Shown here: positions 42,501 through 49,198 of the stretch, one piece after another
Numbering within the stretch: position 1 is the first letter of the stretch
How the letters are laid out: each line of letters opens with the position of its first letter
NCBI GenBank assembly: GCA_964550795.1
Contig: CAZKBH010000013.1
Span: 30,810-94,809, forward strand
Direction: 5' to 3'
DNA: 64,000 nucleotides
Source: M3007 sp964550795
GTDB taxonomy: Bacteria; Bacteroidota; Bacteroidia; Chitinophagales; Saprospiraceae
The notes under the pieces: generated by a model
Seen by the model: only the letters and a program-made list of their open reading frames with translations
Databases searched by the model: none
Told to the model about the DNA's origin: nothing
Translations under genes and position numbers: made by a program

Positions 42501-44631
42501 GGCCTGCGCGGGCGTTCAACTGCCGCTTTCGGCTACGGTCAGTCAGCTTGGCGTAGGGGTATGGACGAGTGATCCCGCTGGCCCGGTGTTCGATACAACC
42601 ACGTCAAATCCAAGCTTTTTCCTGACGAGCGATACGGGCACTTATACGATCCGATATGTTTTCACGGACATAAACGGGTGCATCGACTCGGCCTTTACCA
42701 GTATTTGCGTGCAGCCGCAGCCCATCGCGCAGTTTGACATCAGCCAATCGTCCAACTGTATTTCGTCTATGTCTCCGACTTTGCAGGTGACCACCAACAA
42801 CACCTCCAACACCCAGAACACCTGCGGAATCACGACGTACAACTGGCAGGTCCTTTTCGACACGTCCGAGTGCGACAGCGGCCCAGGGATATGGAATTTT
42901 GAGCCGGGGAGCAGCGACACTTCCTTGAACCCGGTGATCAACTTCGGGCAGTCGGGCGTGTACCGTTTGGTGCTGAACGTTGACAACGAATGCGGCACTT
43001 CAAGCACCACGGCCACAGTGACTGTGGGAGAGGCCCCGCAAATCACCTCGTTTGCCACCACTGACCCAGTCGTGTGCGAACCATACATCCTGAACCCAAT
43101 GGCAGATGTGCTCAGTTGCAATTCGCCCATCACTTCTTATCTGTGGTCCTTTCCTGGCAGTTCAGGAATCCAATCCTCTACTGTACTTAACCCCGGCCCA
43201 ATACCCTATAATGTTCCCGGAAACTACACGGTTAACTTTGTTGTTACAAATGTTTGTGGAGTAGATTCAGAAGCTCATACATTCCAGGTACAGGCATTGC
43301 CAAGCATTACCGCTACAGCCAGCAATACCACTGGCTGTGTGCCCGTCGTTGCTACGTTTTCCAATCAGCCCGTAGCGGGCGTGACCTATGTTTGGGATTT
43401 TGGTGATGGATCCAGTACCGTAACCACTCCTAATCCTGGGAGTCATACTTACAACAATCCAGGTACCTACACCATTACCATTACCGCTACAGACGCATTT
43501 GGTTGCAGCCGGACAAGCACCTTGGCGACCGTTCAGGCCAACCCAGTGCCGATCGCTGGTTTTACGCTTGCGCCAACTTTGACTTGTGGTATTCCACAAA
43601 CGCTTTGCCTGACCAACATTGCGGTAGGGAATTTGATATACACCTGGACATTTGTGCCAAATATTGGCCCCATTCCCCCCATAGCTAACCCATGTGTAAC
43701 CATCACTGCTGAGGGCGATTATGTTATCCAGCAGCTAGTGCGCAACCAGTTTGGCTGCGTCGACTCAACAACCTTGACTTACACTGCTTACGATCAGCCA
43801 GTGGCATCGTTTGAGGCCGTTGGCGACTCATCGGGTTGCGAGGATTTGTTGATACAATTTGACAATCTGTCTGAACATGCAGACTTTGTGGAATGGCAAA
43901 TTGACGGCCAGGTTGTAACCTTAGATCCATTGAACCCTTCCTATCTTTTTACCGACCCAGGTGAGTACACCGTTACGCTGACTGTTGGAAACGGAAGCGG
44001 CTGTACCGCAAGCCTCACGCGAAACGCTTACATACGCGTTTTCCCAACACCCGTGGCCGGTTTTGAATTTGTCCCGCTCCCGAACGAATGGCCTGTAACT
44101 TTCCGATTTAGGGATAAATCTTCCTCGGATGCCATTCTCTTTGGTTGGAATTTTGGTGAAATAATGGATACGGTGGATTCAGAAGAAAAAAATCCTAAGT
44201 ATCGGTACTTTTCTACAGCAGATAGGTTAATCACGCATTGGGTAACAAATGCATTTGGCTGTTCAGACACCATTACAGCCCCCTTGTCCATTGATGTGGA
44301 TGGCGATTTGTTCATCCCCAATATTTTGGAGCCTGCCAACAGCGATCATCCGGAAATGCAAATATTCCTACCTAAGGGGTATAATTTAGCGGAGTACCAT
44401 ATTGCAGTGTTTGCGCGCACGGGTCAGCTGATATGGGAATCCACCTTGCTAGACGTGAATGGGCATCCTGTTGAGAGCTGGGATGGCACATTAAACGGCA
44501 GTCCGTTGCCGAGTGGAGTATTTGTTTGGAAGGTAATTAAGGCGGTGTTCATTAACAGAAAAGAATGGGATGGAATGTTGGATGAAAATAAGGTGAAGAG
44601 AAAGACCAATTTTTTGTACCTAATCCGCTAA
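36520..44631 (+). CDS. Giant PKD-repeat surface protein (2703 residues) with type B-like C-terminal domain
   Basis: Signal peptide MKYFLYISAPFFFCLALSSSSVHAQ, then a long chain of PKD/Ig-like modules rich in paired Cys, Thr and Ser. The early modules (residues 1-420 and about 325-700) are homologous to the 515-residue neighbour, including a repeated CDSLAxFT entry and NFGDGSS motif. A central tandem repeat has two 442-residue units (about 1223-1664 and 1665-2106) followed by a diverged third. PKD domains with VWDFGDGSSTV and GWNFGEIMDTVDS follow. The final domain (DLFIPNILEPA, then WDGTLNGSPLPSGVFVWKV, ending NFLYLIR) matches the gliding-motility-associated type B C-terminus, exported through T9SS with a PorP/SprF partner. 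It probably acts as a surface adhesin. Confidence 0.9.
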   Translation: MKYFLYISAPFFFCLALSSSSVHAQAPACDSLAYFTWSAQCNSMTFTPNYVSPTVSYSWTFGDGGTSTAATPTHLYPGANAPGTYIFSVNLSVVSGACMDDTTIMVMVTIPANGGVPTSSIALPANPDLCAPAAITFAYPPSVVTGNGPGTSYTYIVQTGCELPDTTIIPHTSPFTPFTYTFLRSSCDPLCTVPGASPGSFRVIMVATNSCGTTRDTLEVRIASEGTLGFTAPTVAFAGDQVCLADTSSPGYAWNPTTQMCGNAKYWEIMPPNFNIVSGTLGNVNTPGSSNPCIRFTQAGTYMVSQIRPAGACPGETIKKTITVKPPCDSLANFTSNVTCNSVTFTPTFIIPSASYTWNFGDGSSSNEISPAHIYLTQNNTQYTVLLTVVDTVGSANCIDEHTATVSVIIPAGGLPIASMMSLGIGFTLKENFLHCNGSNFNPDYDLNVENTSTNTSPTTQYIINWGDGSLISMPSPFGTTNHVYMGLGLYNIVLIAVNENGCADTAHYPFFHGRVPVVGFGPSQSVDLCAPVTVEFAYTDPVINFNPPGTIYTYEIETECLPTETVVIPHTNPFTPLVYTFTRGSCEPECEIMDIPGSFRVLMTASNGCGESSQPYLPNISKIGNSDYDMPSQACIGDSVCLINASDTSYYWTSSNDCSTEMYSFWRVSPNTGFTVTKGILGDLNSAIVGTDEICFNFSVPGLYDVSMVRRPLPSVIGSPCPYDTITKTICILPQPIANFNFNQSQPSCAPSNSTITFNNSSNTLGNCRPATYTWEVEFIEAECDTVGGYTFINNTNANSTNPTIRFDLSGRYLIRLIVENDCGIDTTTREVTFGGTPFASIVPIDDACGSLMVTPTVESTNSCNGMPPNFQWIIQNPITSIFDTLMVNEIPGALDYNIPGTYIIRLTAIGGCGNSTSSDTFTIHPIPAPPQITSNTPVCQGQCLTITVQNPSPIFEYIWETPCDPPGTVNTANVLICPAEPSCTGLYQLTITDPSSTLRCSLMVNTSALVYDAPPFNLQLDTIRLCSGESGTIQVINGQPGYTYQWSPGTLLDTTAGPVVIVNDTVVIIQTVLNYTVTVTEMSNNCFDTAVATVIFNPLPIVAISPPGTACAGQPLPLFDTNNQTGTWLWTSDPIGPVFFTPTSNPTTFTGTPGTYLVKYVFIDTNGCSDSTFTNVCVQPQPIAQFTASTLSGCISSLSPSLQVSTNNSSNSQNTCGTTTYNWQVLFDGAECHNGTGIWNFEMGSSDTSLNPVINFEQSGVYLLVLTVTNECGSSSDTSTVTVGEAPQGLAIDSIGNACDTLFLIPTGQALSCNAPGLTITWFLDNTLFLNPPGIGEGIDGLHTVTMVATNVCGSDTVSTDFTIHPLPPVPVVTYNGPLCERDSLVFTVSSPTGPNFEYCWMGPNGLDTCVTDSFLIIPNATPANAGLYTVTVRDLSTVPACSASATIVVVVNPAPPIIFQTDTVGICSGQSGIIQVINGQVGYTFQWSPDNLLDTTVGPLVTVTPGTVTAVLTQYYTVTVTDALTCTNSDSALVIVNPLPVLAIAPPDTACAGVQLPLSATVSQLGVGVWTSDPAGPVFDTTTSNPSFFLTSDTGTYTIRYVFTDINGCIDSAFTSICVQPQPIAQFDISQSSNCISSMSPTLQVTTNNTSNSQNTCGITTYNWQVLFDGAECHNGTGIWNFEMGSSDTSLNPVINFEQSGVYLLVLTVTNECGSSSDTSTVTVGEAPQGLAIDSIGNACDTLFLIPTGQALSCNAPGLTITWFLDNTLFLNPPGIGEGIDGLHTVTMVATNVCGSDTVSTDFTIHPLPPVPVVTYNGPLCERDSLVFTVSSPTGPNFEYCWMGPNGLDTCVTDSFLIIPNATPANAGLYTVTVRDLSTVPACSASATIVVVVNPAPPIIFQTDTVGICSGQSGIIQVINGQVGYTFQWSPDNLLDTTVGPLVTVTPGTVTAVLTQYYTVTVTDALTCTNSDSALVIVNPLPVLAIAPPDTACAGVQLPLSATVSQLGVGVWTSDPAGPVFDTTTSNPSFFLTSDTGTYTIRYVFTDINGCIDSAFTSICVQPQPIAQFDISQSSNCISSMSPTLQVTTNNTSNTQNTCGITTYNWQVLFDTSECDSGPGIWNFEPGSSDTSLNPVINFGQSGVYRLVLNVDNECGTSSTTATVTVGEAPQITSFATTDPVVCEPYILNPMADVLSCNSPITSYLWSFPGSSGIQSSTVLNPGPIPYNVPGNYTVNFVVTNVCGVDSEAHTFQVQALPSITATASNTTGCVPVVATFSNQPVAGVTYVWDFGDGSSTVTTPNPGSHTYNNPGTYTITITATDAFGCSRTSTLATVQANPVPIAGFTLAPTLTCGIPQTLCLTNIAVGNLIYTWTFVPNIGPIPPIANPCVTITAEGDYVIQQLVRNQFGCVDSTTLTYTAYDQPVASFEAVGDSSGCEDLLIQFDNLSEHADFVEWQIDGQVVTLDPLNPSYLFTDPGEYTVTLTVGNGSGCTASLTRNAYIRVFPTPVAGFEFVPLPNEWPVTFRFRDKSSSDAILFGWNFGEIMDTVDSEEKNPKYRYFSTADRLITHWVTNAFGCSDTITAPLSIDVDGDLFIPNILEPANSDHPEMQIFLPKGYNLAEYHIAVFARTGQLIWESTLLDVNGHPVESWDGTLNGSPLPSGVFVWKVIKAVFINRKEWDGMLDENKVKRKTNFLYLIR
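40186..41511 (+). repeat. Tandem repeat unit A (1326 bp) in the giant surface gene
   Basis: The first 1300 bases read as identical to those of unit B, with exactly 1326 bases (442 codons) between them. Identity begins at 40186 and stops at 41485, where unit A carries G and unit B carries C. Confidence 0.9.
41512..42837 (+). repeat. Tandem repeat unit B (1326 bp) in the giant surface gene
   Basis: Head-to-tail with unit A. A third, diverged unit follows from about 42838. Sequence this repetitive is hard to assemble, so the true copy number may differ. Confidence 0.9.
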
Positions 44632-44644
44632 ATATCAATGAAAT

Positions 44645-44695
44645 ATGAGCCATGGTAATCAGGAGTTTAAGGCAATTTCTGGTCCCATGGCTCAT
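44645..44695 (+). terminator. Hairpin after the giant surface gene
   Basis: An 11-base stem (ATGAGCCATGG with CCATGGCTCAT) closes a 29-base loop 14 bp after the stop codon. There is no long T run, so it may stabilise the mRNA end instead of stopping transcription. The rest of the 468-bp gap to ftsH holds repeats and a terminator described separately. Confidence 0.45.
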
Positions 44696-44867
44696 TCATC
44701 AGCGCATGGAGCAACTCGGATCAAATCTATTTTTTCACTTTTGGCAAAACAGTTTGCCCCTGCAGATTTTGAGAAGAGGAGCATAACAACCTGTTTCAAG
44801 GATAAATTTTTATAACGTGTTTATTCGTCTTGTAAATTTTGCAAGGGAAACCTCCGAAGCCACCGCG

Positions 44868-44897
44868 CGGCGAAAATATTTGTAGAGAAGGTGCAGC
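44868..44897. repeat. AATATTTGTAG-type dispersed element
   Basis: CGGCGAAAATATTTGTAG followed by GAAGGTGCAGC. The same words occur at 23556-23608, and the first in inverted form near 23800. It lies six bases before the palindromic element copy 2. Confidence 0.55.
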
Positions 44898-44902
44898 ACA
44901 TC

Positions 44903-45008
44903 GGTGGTATGGCCTTCAGGCCGTCGGGAAGGGCGCCATTTATGGCGCAGAAACATTTAAAAGGGGCGTAAACGCCCTTTATCCCGACGGCCTGAAGGCC
45001 ATACCACC
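44903..45008. repeat. Palindromic cruciform-like element, copy 2
   Basis: Arms 44903-44929 and 44982-45008 are perfect reverse complements and identical to those of copy 1 at 19805-19906. The inner hairpins differ from copy 1 by paired changes (GCGCCG/CGGCGC becomes GCGCCA/TGGCGC, and a T-A pair becomes G-C in the second), keeping the fold. It again sits between convergent genes. Confidence 0.9.
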
Positions 45009-45015
45009 ATTTTTT

Positions 45016-45078
45016 GGAGGTGTCACCTCCCAAACCCCCAAACAAAAAGGGACAACTTTTTCAAGCCGCCCCTTTTTT
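45016..45078. terminator. Palindrome and terminator 3-prime of ftsH
   Basis: GGAGGTG-T-CACCTCC (45016-45030) is followed by AAAAAGGG (45044-45051) pairing with CCCTTTTT (45070-45077). The second is a plausible terminator on both strands and lies just after the ftsH stop on the minus strand. Confidence 0.6.
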
Positions 45079-45099
45079 ATATCCTTGAAAATCAAGCCT

Positions 45100-47130
45100 T
45101 TACGCTTCCGCATCTGAGGCCGGGGTACCAATTTCTGGCACATGACCGCTTTCGCCGGGCGTGGAATCCACGAACGGGCGTTTGCCAATGATGTTTTCCA
45201 GATCGGCGCGGTGCAGCACCTCTTTTTCAAGTAATGCCTTGGCCAGCGCATCCAGCTCTTTGCGTTTGTCCTTGAGCAGTTTTTTAGCGCGTTTGTACTC
45301 CGTCTCAATCATGTCTTTCACCTCCGTATCAATGATATACGCCGTTTGCTCGGAGAACGGACGATTGAAACTGTCGTTCAACATAGAGTAGTACGACACG
45401 TTGCCAACCTTCTCACTCAGCCCGTAATTCACGATCATCTCATACGACATCTTCGTAACGTGCTCCAAATCACTTTGGGCACCCGTGCTGATCTTGTCGA
45501 ACACCACAGACTCCGCAGCGCGGCCACCCAGGGTCATGCACATATCATCCAGGAGTTTTTCCTTCCGGGTAATGTACTGTTCCTTCGGCAGGTACTGCGC
45601 GTAGCCCAATGCCGCCAAACCGCGGGGTACGATGGTCACTTTCACCAAGGGGTGGGCATGCTCCAGGAACCAGCCACAAATGGCGTGACCCGCCTCGTGG
45701 TACGCAATGATTTGTTTCTCTTCCGGGCTGATGATCTTGTTCTTTTTCTCCAAACCGCCGATTACTTTATCGAGGGCGTAGTTGAAATCGTCGAGGTCCA
45801 CCGCCGTTTTTTCACGACGGGCAGCAATGAGCGCGGCTTCGTTGCAAACATTGGCAATATCTGCCCCCACAAAACCCGGGGTCATTTCAGAAAGGGTCGA
45901 AGCGGTTACTTCTGGCGACACCTTGATGTTCTTCATGTGCACCTCGAAAATTTGCGCCCGACCTTTCAAGTCGGGTCTTCCGATGCCGATTTGGCGGTCA
46001 AAACGACCTGGGCGCATCAAGGCCATATCGAGGATGTCCGGACGGTTGGTCGCCGCCATGAGAATTACCCCTTTGTCGGTTGGGAAACCGTCCATTTCCA
46101 CGAGGAGTTGGTTGAGGGTGTTCTCCCGTTCGTCGTTTCCGCCCTGCACGGCACCGCGCCCACGGGCACGACCAATCGCATCAATTTCATCAATAAAAAT
46201 GATGCAGGGGGCTTTTTCACGGGCCTGGCGGAACAGGTCGCGAACGCGGCTTGCACCGACGCCGNNNNNNNNNNCGAACATTTCCACAAAATCCGACCCG
46301 GAAATGGAGAAGAACGGCGCGTTGGCCTCCCCTGCTACGGCTTTCGCCAACAGTGTTTTACCCGTGCCGGGAGGACCGACGAGCAGCACCCCTTTGGGTA
46401 TTTTACCGCCCAAAACCGTATATTTTTTGGGATTTTTCAAAAAATCCACCACTTCCATTACCTCTTCCTTGGCTTCATCCAACCCTGCCACATCGGCGAA
46501 GGTGATGTTCACTTTGGAATTACTGTCAAACAGCGTAGCTTTTGATTTGCCGATGTTGAACAGCTGTCCGCCGGGACCTCCGGGACCACCGCCCATTCGT
46601 CGAAGGATAAAAATCCAAAGACCGATGAAAATGAGGATAGGCAGGCCAAAATTGACCATGACCGCACTCCAATTGATGCGGTCTTCAATCTTCATTTCGA
46701 TGGGTTGTTGTTTTTTCTCCTTGATGATTTGCTCGTTGATCTTATCAATCTTGGAGGACGCGACTTCAATGCTGCCAATGCTCATCACGTAGTGCGGCTG
46801 GTCGGTATTGAAGAGCGATTTTTTGGGCACTTTTACGGAGGTAGCGTGCTCCTCGGCAAGCAAAGAGTCCGTCTTGATATAGACGTACGCTTCCTTGGCA
46901 TTCACGACAATGAAACGTTCGATATGGCCTTTTTTGGCCCATTTTTCCATATCGGTCCAACTGGCATTGTTGGGTTTGCCTGAGAATTTGGTGAATTGCA
47001 AAGCCAAAAGCCCCAATCCAATGAGAATGAACACCCACATGAAGTTGAAGCGGGGCATACCACCACCTTCACCGTTTTCGTCTGGGCGACGTTGTTCTGG
47101 CGATTCGTCTTTTTTCTTGTTGTCTTCCAT
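45100..47130 (-). CDS. ftsH: ATP-dependent zinc metalloprotease FtsH (sequence interrupted by scaffold gap)
   Basis: About 673 residues after correcting the gap. It is a membrane-bound hexameric AAA protease that degrades misfolded membrane proteins and regulatory proteins. Two membrane helices flank a periplasmic loop (first near residues 29-46, second near 160-180). The AAA module has Walker A GPPGTGKTLL and Walker B CIIFIDEIDA, and the protease domain has the zinc motif HEAGH. The 10-N gap falls in SGSDFVEMF-[gap]-GVGASRVRDLF, where the family has a single Val, so about one base is missing, not ten. It probably shares an operon with rsfS (44 bp upstream). Confidence 0.95.
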   Translation of the reverse strand: MEDNKKKDESPEQRRPDENGEGGGMPRFNFMWVFILIGLGLLALQFTKFSGKPNNASWTDMEKWAKKGHIERFIVVNAKEAYVYIKTDSLLAEEHATSVKVPKKSLFNTDQPHYVMSIGSIEVASSKIDKINEQIIKEKKQQPIEMKIEDRINWSAVMVNFGLPILIFIGLWIFILRRMGGGPGGPGGQLFNIGKSKATLFDSNSKVNITFADVAGLDEAKEEVMEVVDFLKNPKKYTVLGGKIPKGVLLVGPPGTGKTLLAKAVAGEANAPFFSISGSDFVEMFXXXXGVGASRVRDLFRQAREKAPCIIFIDEIDAIGRARGRGAVQGGNDERENTLNQLLVEMDGFPTDKGVILMAATNRPDILDMALMRPGRFDRQIGIGRPDLKGRAQIFEVHMKNIKVSPEVTASTLSEMTPGFVGADIANVCNEAALIAARREKTAVDLDDFNYALDKVIGGLEKKNKIISPEEKQIIAYHEAGHAICGWFLEHAHPLVKVTIVPRGLAALGYAQYLPKEQYITRKEKLLDDMCMTLGGRAAESVVFDKISTGAQSDLEHVTKMSYEMIVNYGLSEKVGNVSYYSMLNDSFNRPFSEQTAYIIDTEVKDMIETEYKRAKKLLKDKRKELDALAKALLEKEVLHRADLENIIGKRPFVDSTPGESGHVPEIGTPASDAEA
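46265..46274. other. Scaffold gap (10 N) inside ftsH
   Basis: The flanks read ...EMF and GVGAS. The conserved FtsH sequence has one Val between them, so the Ns stand for about one base. The reading frame with ten Ns happens to stay open but adds three false residues. Confidence 0.85.
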
Positions 47131-47174
47131 GATTGTGTGGCGCGAAATTCATTTCGCGAATGTCTTGTCTGAAA

Positions 47175-47561
47175 TTACACCTCGCCGAACTCAGTTACTT
47201 TGGCATCGCTCCAAAGTTGTTCAAGTTCATAGAAATCGCGGGTTTCGGGGTGAAAAACGTGTACCACGGTATTGAAGTAGTCCATCAATATCCATTTGGA
47301 ATTGCTCGACCCTTCGGTATGCGACGGAGCGGTTTGAAGCTCCTCCTTTACTCTTTTGTGGATACTATCCGTGATGGCCTTGATGTGGGTATTAGAATCG
47401 CCCTCACAGATGATGAAAAAATCTGCGGGTGCATCGCCGAGTTTCCGCAAGTCAAGTTGCACGATTCGTTTACCTTTTTTGTCGCGGATACCCTCGACGA
47501 TGAGGTGGTTGAGTTGTTCGAGTTGCGGCTGCTTTGTCCGCTGTTTGGGAATGCTGAGCAA
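47175..47561 (-). CDS. rsfS: Ribosome silencing factor RsfS
   Basis: 128 residues of the RsfS/DUF143 family. It binds uL14 on the 50S subunit and blocks 30S joining when nutrients are scarce. Family features are DKKGKRIVQLDL, the core DFFIICEGDSNTHIKAITDSI and the end WILMDYFNTVVHVFHPETRDFYELEQLW. The length is typical. It is the first gene of a two-gene unit with ftsH and is divergent from birA over about 230 bp. Confidence 0.93.
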   Translation of the reverse strand: MLSIPKQRTKQPQLEQLNHLIVEGIRDKKGKRIVQLDLRKLGDAPADFFIICEGDSNTHIKAITDSIHKRVKEELQTAPSHTEGSSNSKWILMDYFNTVVHVFHPETRDFYELEQLWSDAKVTEFGEV

Positions 47562-47681
47562 GTTTGTAGAGATAATTTTGTGTTTAGACGGTGTTTGATT
47601 TTAGACATTTGTGTCTTCAAAAAACACCTTGATAAGTTTCAGTACTCGATAGTGATGTCTAACAGTCTTGAAATTCAAGTT

Positions 47682-47689
47682 CAAAGGTA
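47682..47689 (-). promoter_or_regulatory. Candidate minus-7 box for rsfS-ftsH
   Basis: TACCTTTG on the minus strand, 120 bp before the rsfS start, fits TAnnTTTG. The minus-33 element is not clear. Confidence 0.4.
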
Positions 47690-47788
47690 TCGTTTTTTGG
47701 GTAAAAGCGGCTTGAGTTTATGTTTTGTAATGGTCTAAGTTGTTGCAACCATTCATTCGGTCTCGCTACTTAAGCAATACCAATCGCC

Positions 47789-48610
47789 ATGTCAAACACA
47801 CTCTTTGTAGGAAAGGTTTACCACCGTTTTGATGTACTGCCCTCTACGAACGATTGGGCTGCCAATTTGGTTGCACCAACGATTGCTTCTCCCCATCTGG
47901 GGGGGTTGGGAGGGGCTGCAAAAACCAAGCCGCCTGAGGGAACGGTGGTCCGGGCTGCCAATCAGACAGCCGGGAGAGGGCAACTTGGCAGTCTTTGGCA
48001 GAGCGCGCCAGAAGAGAACCTTTTGTTAAGCATCATTTTATATCCAACCTGGCTTGAAGTGCAGGCGCAATTTTATTTGAGTATGGCGGTGGCGTTGGGG
48101 CTCAATGATCTACTCGAGTCAATCTTAAATCGTCCATCGTCCATCGTAAATGCTCATTCAATCAAGTGGCCCAACGACCTCTATCTCAACGACCAAAAAA
48201 CCGCCGGGATTCTGATCCAAAATTCACTTTCCGGTTCGCAGCTACAAAGCTCCATCGTTGGTATTGGCTTGAATGTGAACCAGTTGGAGTTTTCGGTGGA
48301 TTTACCCAATGCTACCTCGTTGCGCAGGGTCTTTGGTCAGGAATTTGATTTGGATGCCGTTGCGGATCGTTTGTTTGAATGCCTGGAACGGCGGTATCTG
48401 CAATTAAAAGCGGGAAACCGAGCGGAAATAAAAGCTGAATACGAGGAAAATCTTTGGCGCCGCGGTAAACTTTCGCGCTTTGTGCGCAGTGCGGGTGCTC
48501 AGGAATTCGAAGGGACGATTCTCGGAGTCACGGAACGGGGATTGCTGCGCGTGGAAACGGGGGAAGGGCTGGAAGAATTTGAGGTGAAAGAGGTAAGGTT
48601 TGTGGGGTAA
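47789..48610 (+). CDS. birA: Biotin-[acetyl-CoA-carboxylase] ligase BirA with repeat-derived insertions
   Basis: 273 residues. It activates biotin to biotinyl-AMP and attaches it to the carboxylase carrier protein. Motifs are STNDW, the biotin/ATP site TAGRGQLGSLW, KWPNDLYLN and GIGLNVN. There is no N-terminal DNA-binding domain, so it is an enzyme-only form. Two stretches have no counterpart in usual BirA proteins and look like repeat sequence kept in frame: residues about 33-49 (47886-47932) and about 112-121 (48121-48155). It is divergent from rsfS. The stop is close to the HipB-like gene on the other strand. Confidence 0.93.
   Translation: MSNTLFVGKVYHRFDVLPSTNDWAANLVAPTIASPHLGGLGGAAKTKPPEGTVVRAANQTAGRGQLGSLWQSAPEENLLLSIILYPTWLEVQAQFYLSMAVALGLNDLLESILNRPSSIVNAHSIKWPNDLYLNDQKTAGILIQNSLSGSQLQSSIVGIGLNVNQLEFSVDLPNATSLRRVFGQEFDLDAVADRLFECLERRYLQLKAGNRAEIKAEYEENLWRRGKLSRFVRSAGAQEFEGTILGVTERGLLRVETGEGLEEFEVKEVRFVG
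47886..47932. repeat. Repeat inside birA: CCCCATCTGGGGGG-type palindrome
   Basis: CTCCCCATCTGGGG and the following GGTTGGGAGGGGCT form a GC-rich palindromic block of a kind I recognise from Bacteroidota intergenic DNA. Here it codes for a Gly/Leu-rich insertion (PHLGGLGGA) between two conserved BirA motifs. Confidence 0.6.
48121..48155. repeat. Heptad repeat inside birA
   Basis: Head-to-tail units of the form CGTCCAT, CGTCCAT, CGTAAAT follow AATCTTAAAT. They code for the non-conserved stretch NRPSSIVNAHS directly before the KWPND motif. Similar heptads elsewhere in the window are intergenic. Confidence 0.65.
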
Positions 48611-48616
48611 GTGTTT

Positions 48617-48823
48617 TTATTCAATCCGGGCACTTGGCACCGGACCCGCTTCGTGCCCGAAAAGAGCCAACACTTGATTTACCTTGTCCAAGCGCAGGGT
48701 ATGTTTGCCTTGTTCCAATTCGCGAACGAAGCGAAGCCCTACCCCGGCTTTTTGCGCCAATTCCAGTTGAGTCAGCCCCAAGGTTCGGCGGCGTTCCTTG
48801 CTAAATGTTGCAAAAGATGTCAT
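48617..48823 (-). CDS. HipB-like helix-turn-helix repressor, orphan antitoxin
   Basis: 68 residues of the XRE helix-turn-helix family, close to the HipB antitoxin type: RRRTLGLTQLELAQKAGVGLRFVRELEQGKHTLRLDKVNQVLALFGHE is the five-helix DNA-binding core. HipB proteins repress their own operon and neutralise HipA kinase toxins. No hipA gene lies downstream; birA is convergent on that side. A matched inverted operator pair lies immediately upstream. The gene may be an orphan left after toxin loss, or work with a partner elsewhere. Confidence 0.83.
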   Translation of the reverse strand: MTSFATFSKERRRTLGLTQLELAQKAGVGLRFVRELEQGKHTLRLDKVNQVLALFGHEAGPVPSARIE

Positions 48824-48831
48824 AAATAGAG

Positions 48832-48889
48832 TATACCTTATCGGGTGTAAAAGTAGTATATTTTTTTGAAAAAGAACCGATAGGGTATA
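48832..48889 (-). promoter_or_regulatory. Inverted operator pair before the HipB-like gene
   Basis: TATACCTTATCGG (48832-48844) and CCGATAGGGTATA (48877-48889) are inverted copies differing at one base, 32 bp apart, with a poly-A/T core between. This is the expected layout of two dimer sites for an autorepressing XRE protein. Confidence 0.75.
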
Positions 48890-48904
48890 TTTTCATGTTT
48901 TATT

Positions 48905-49169
48905 CAACCCCTTCAGGGTTGTTAAAAACCCACGCTCAATACCCCGGATTGTATCCGGGGCTATTCAAATTCAAGCCCTGCGGGCTTGCAAGAGGCGATA
49001 AAACCATTGCAATTTATCAAAAAAAATTGAATTCGCAACAAAATGCAAGATCAAAACCACGAAGTGGTTAAATATGAATAGCCCCGGATTGCCATCCGGG
49101 GTCAACAATGGGCAGGGCACGCAACCCTGAAAGAGTTGAATATGAATAGCCCCGGATTGCAATCCGGGG
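48905..49169. repeat. Cluster of palindromic repeats between hipB-like gene and efp
   Basis: The 439-bp gap holds no gene. Three copies of CCCCGGAT-N3/4-ATCCGGGG (48942-48960, 49082-49101, 49150-49169) occur, two of them preceded by ATATGAATAGC, plus CAACCC-CTTCA-GGGTTG (48905-48921) and AAGCCC-TGC-GGGCTT (48973-48987). All are compact hairpins of dispersed type. Confidence 0.75.
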
Positions 49170-49198
49170 TACGCGGCACCTCCAACCCAAAACCACAC

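Noticed and set aside
40185..42519. Pairs of identical minus-strand frames in the repeat region of the giant gene
   Set aside because: They are identical only because the coding strand is duplicated; the plus-strand frame continues through the whole region.
45346..46792. Long plus-strand frames opposite ftsH (399 and 336 residues)
   Set aside because: They are the antisense of a well-conserved gene, run through the N gap, and show no recognisable domain.
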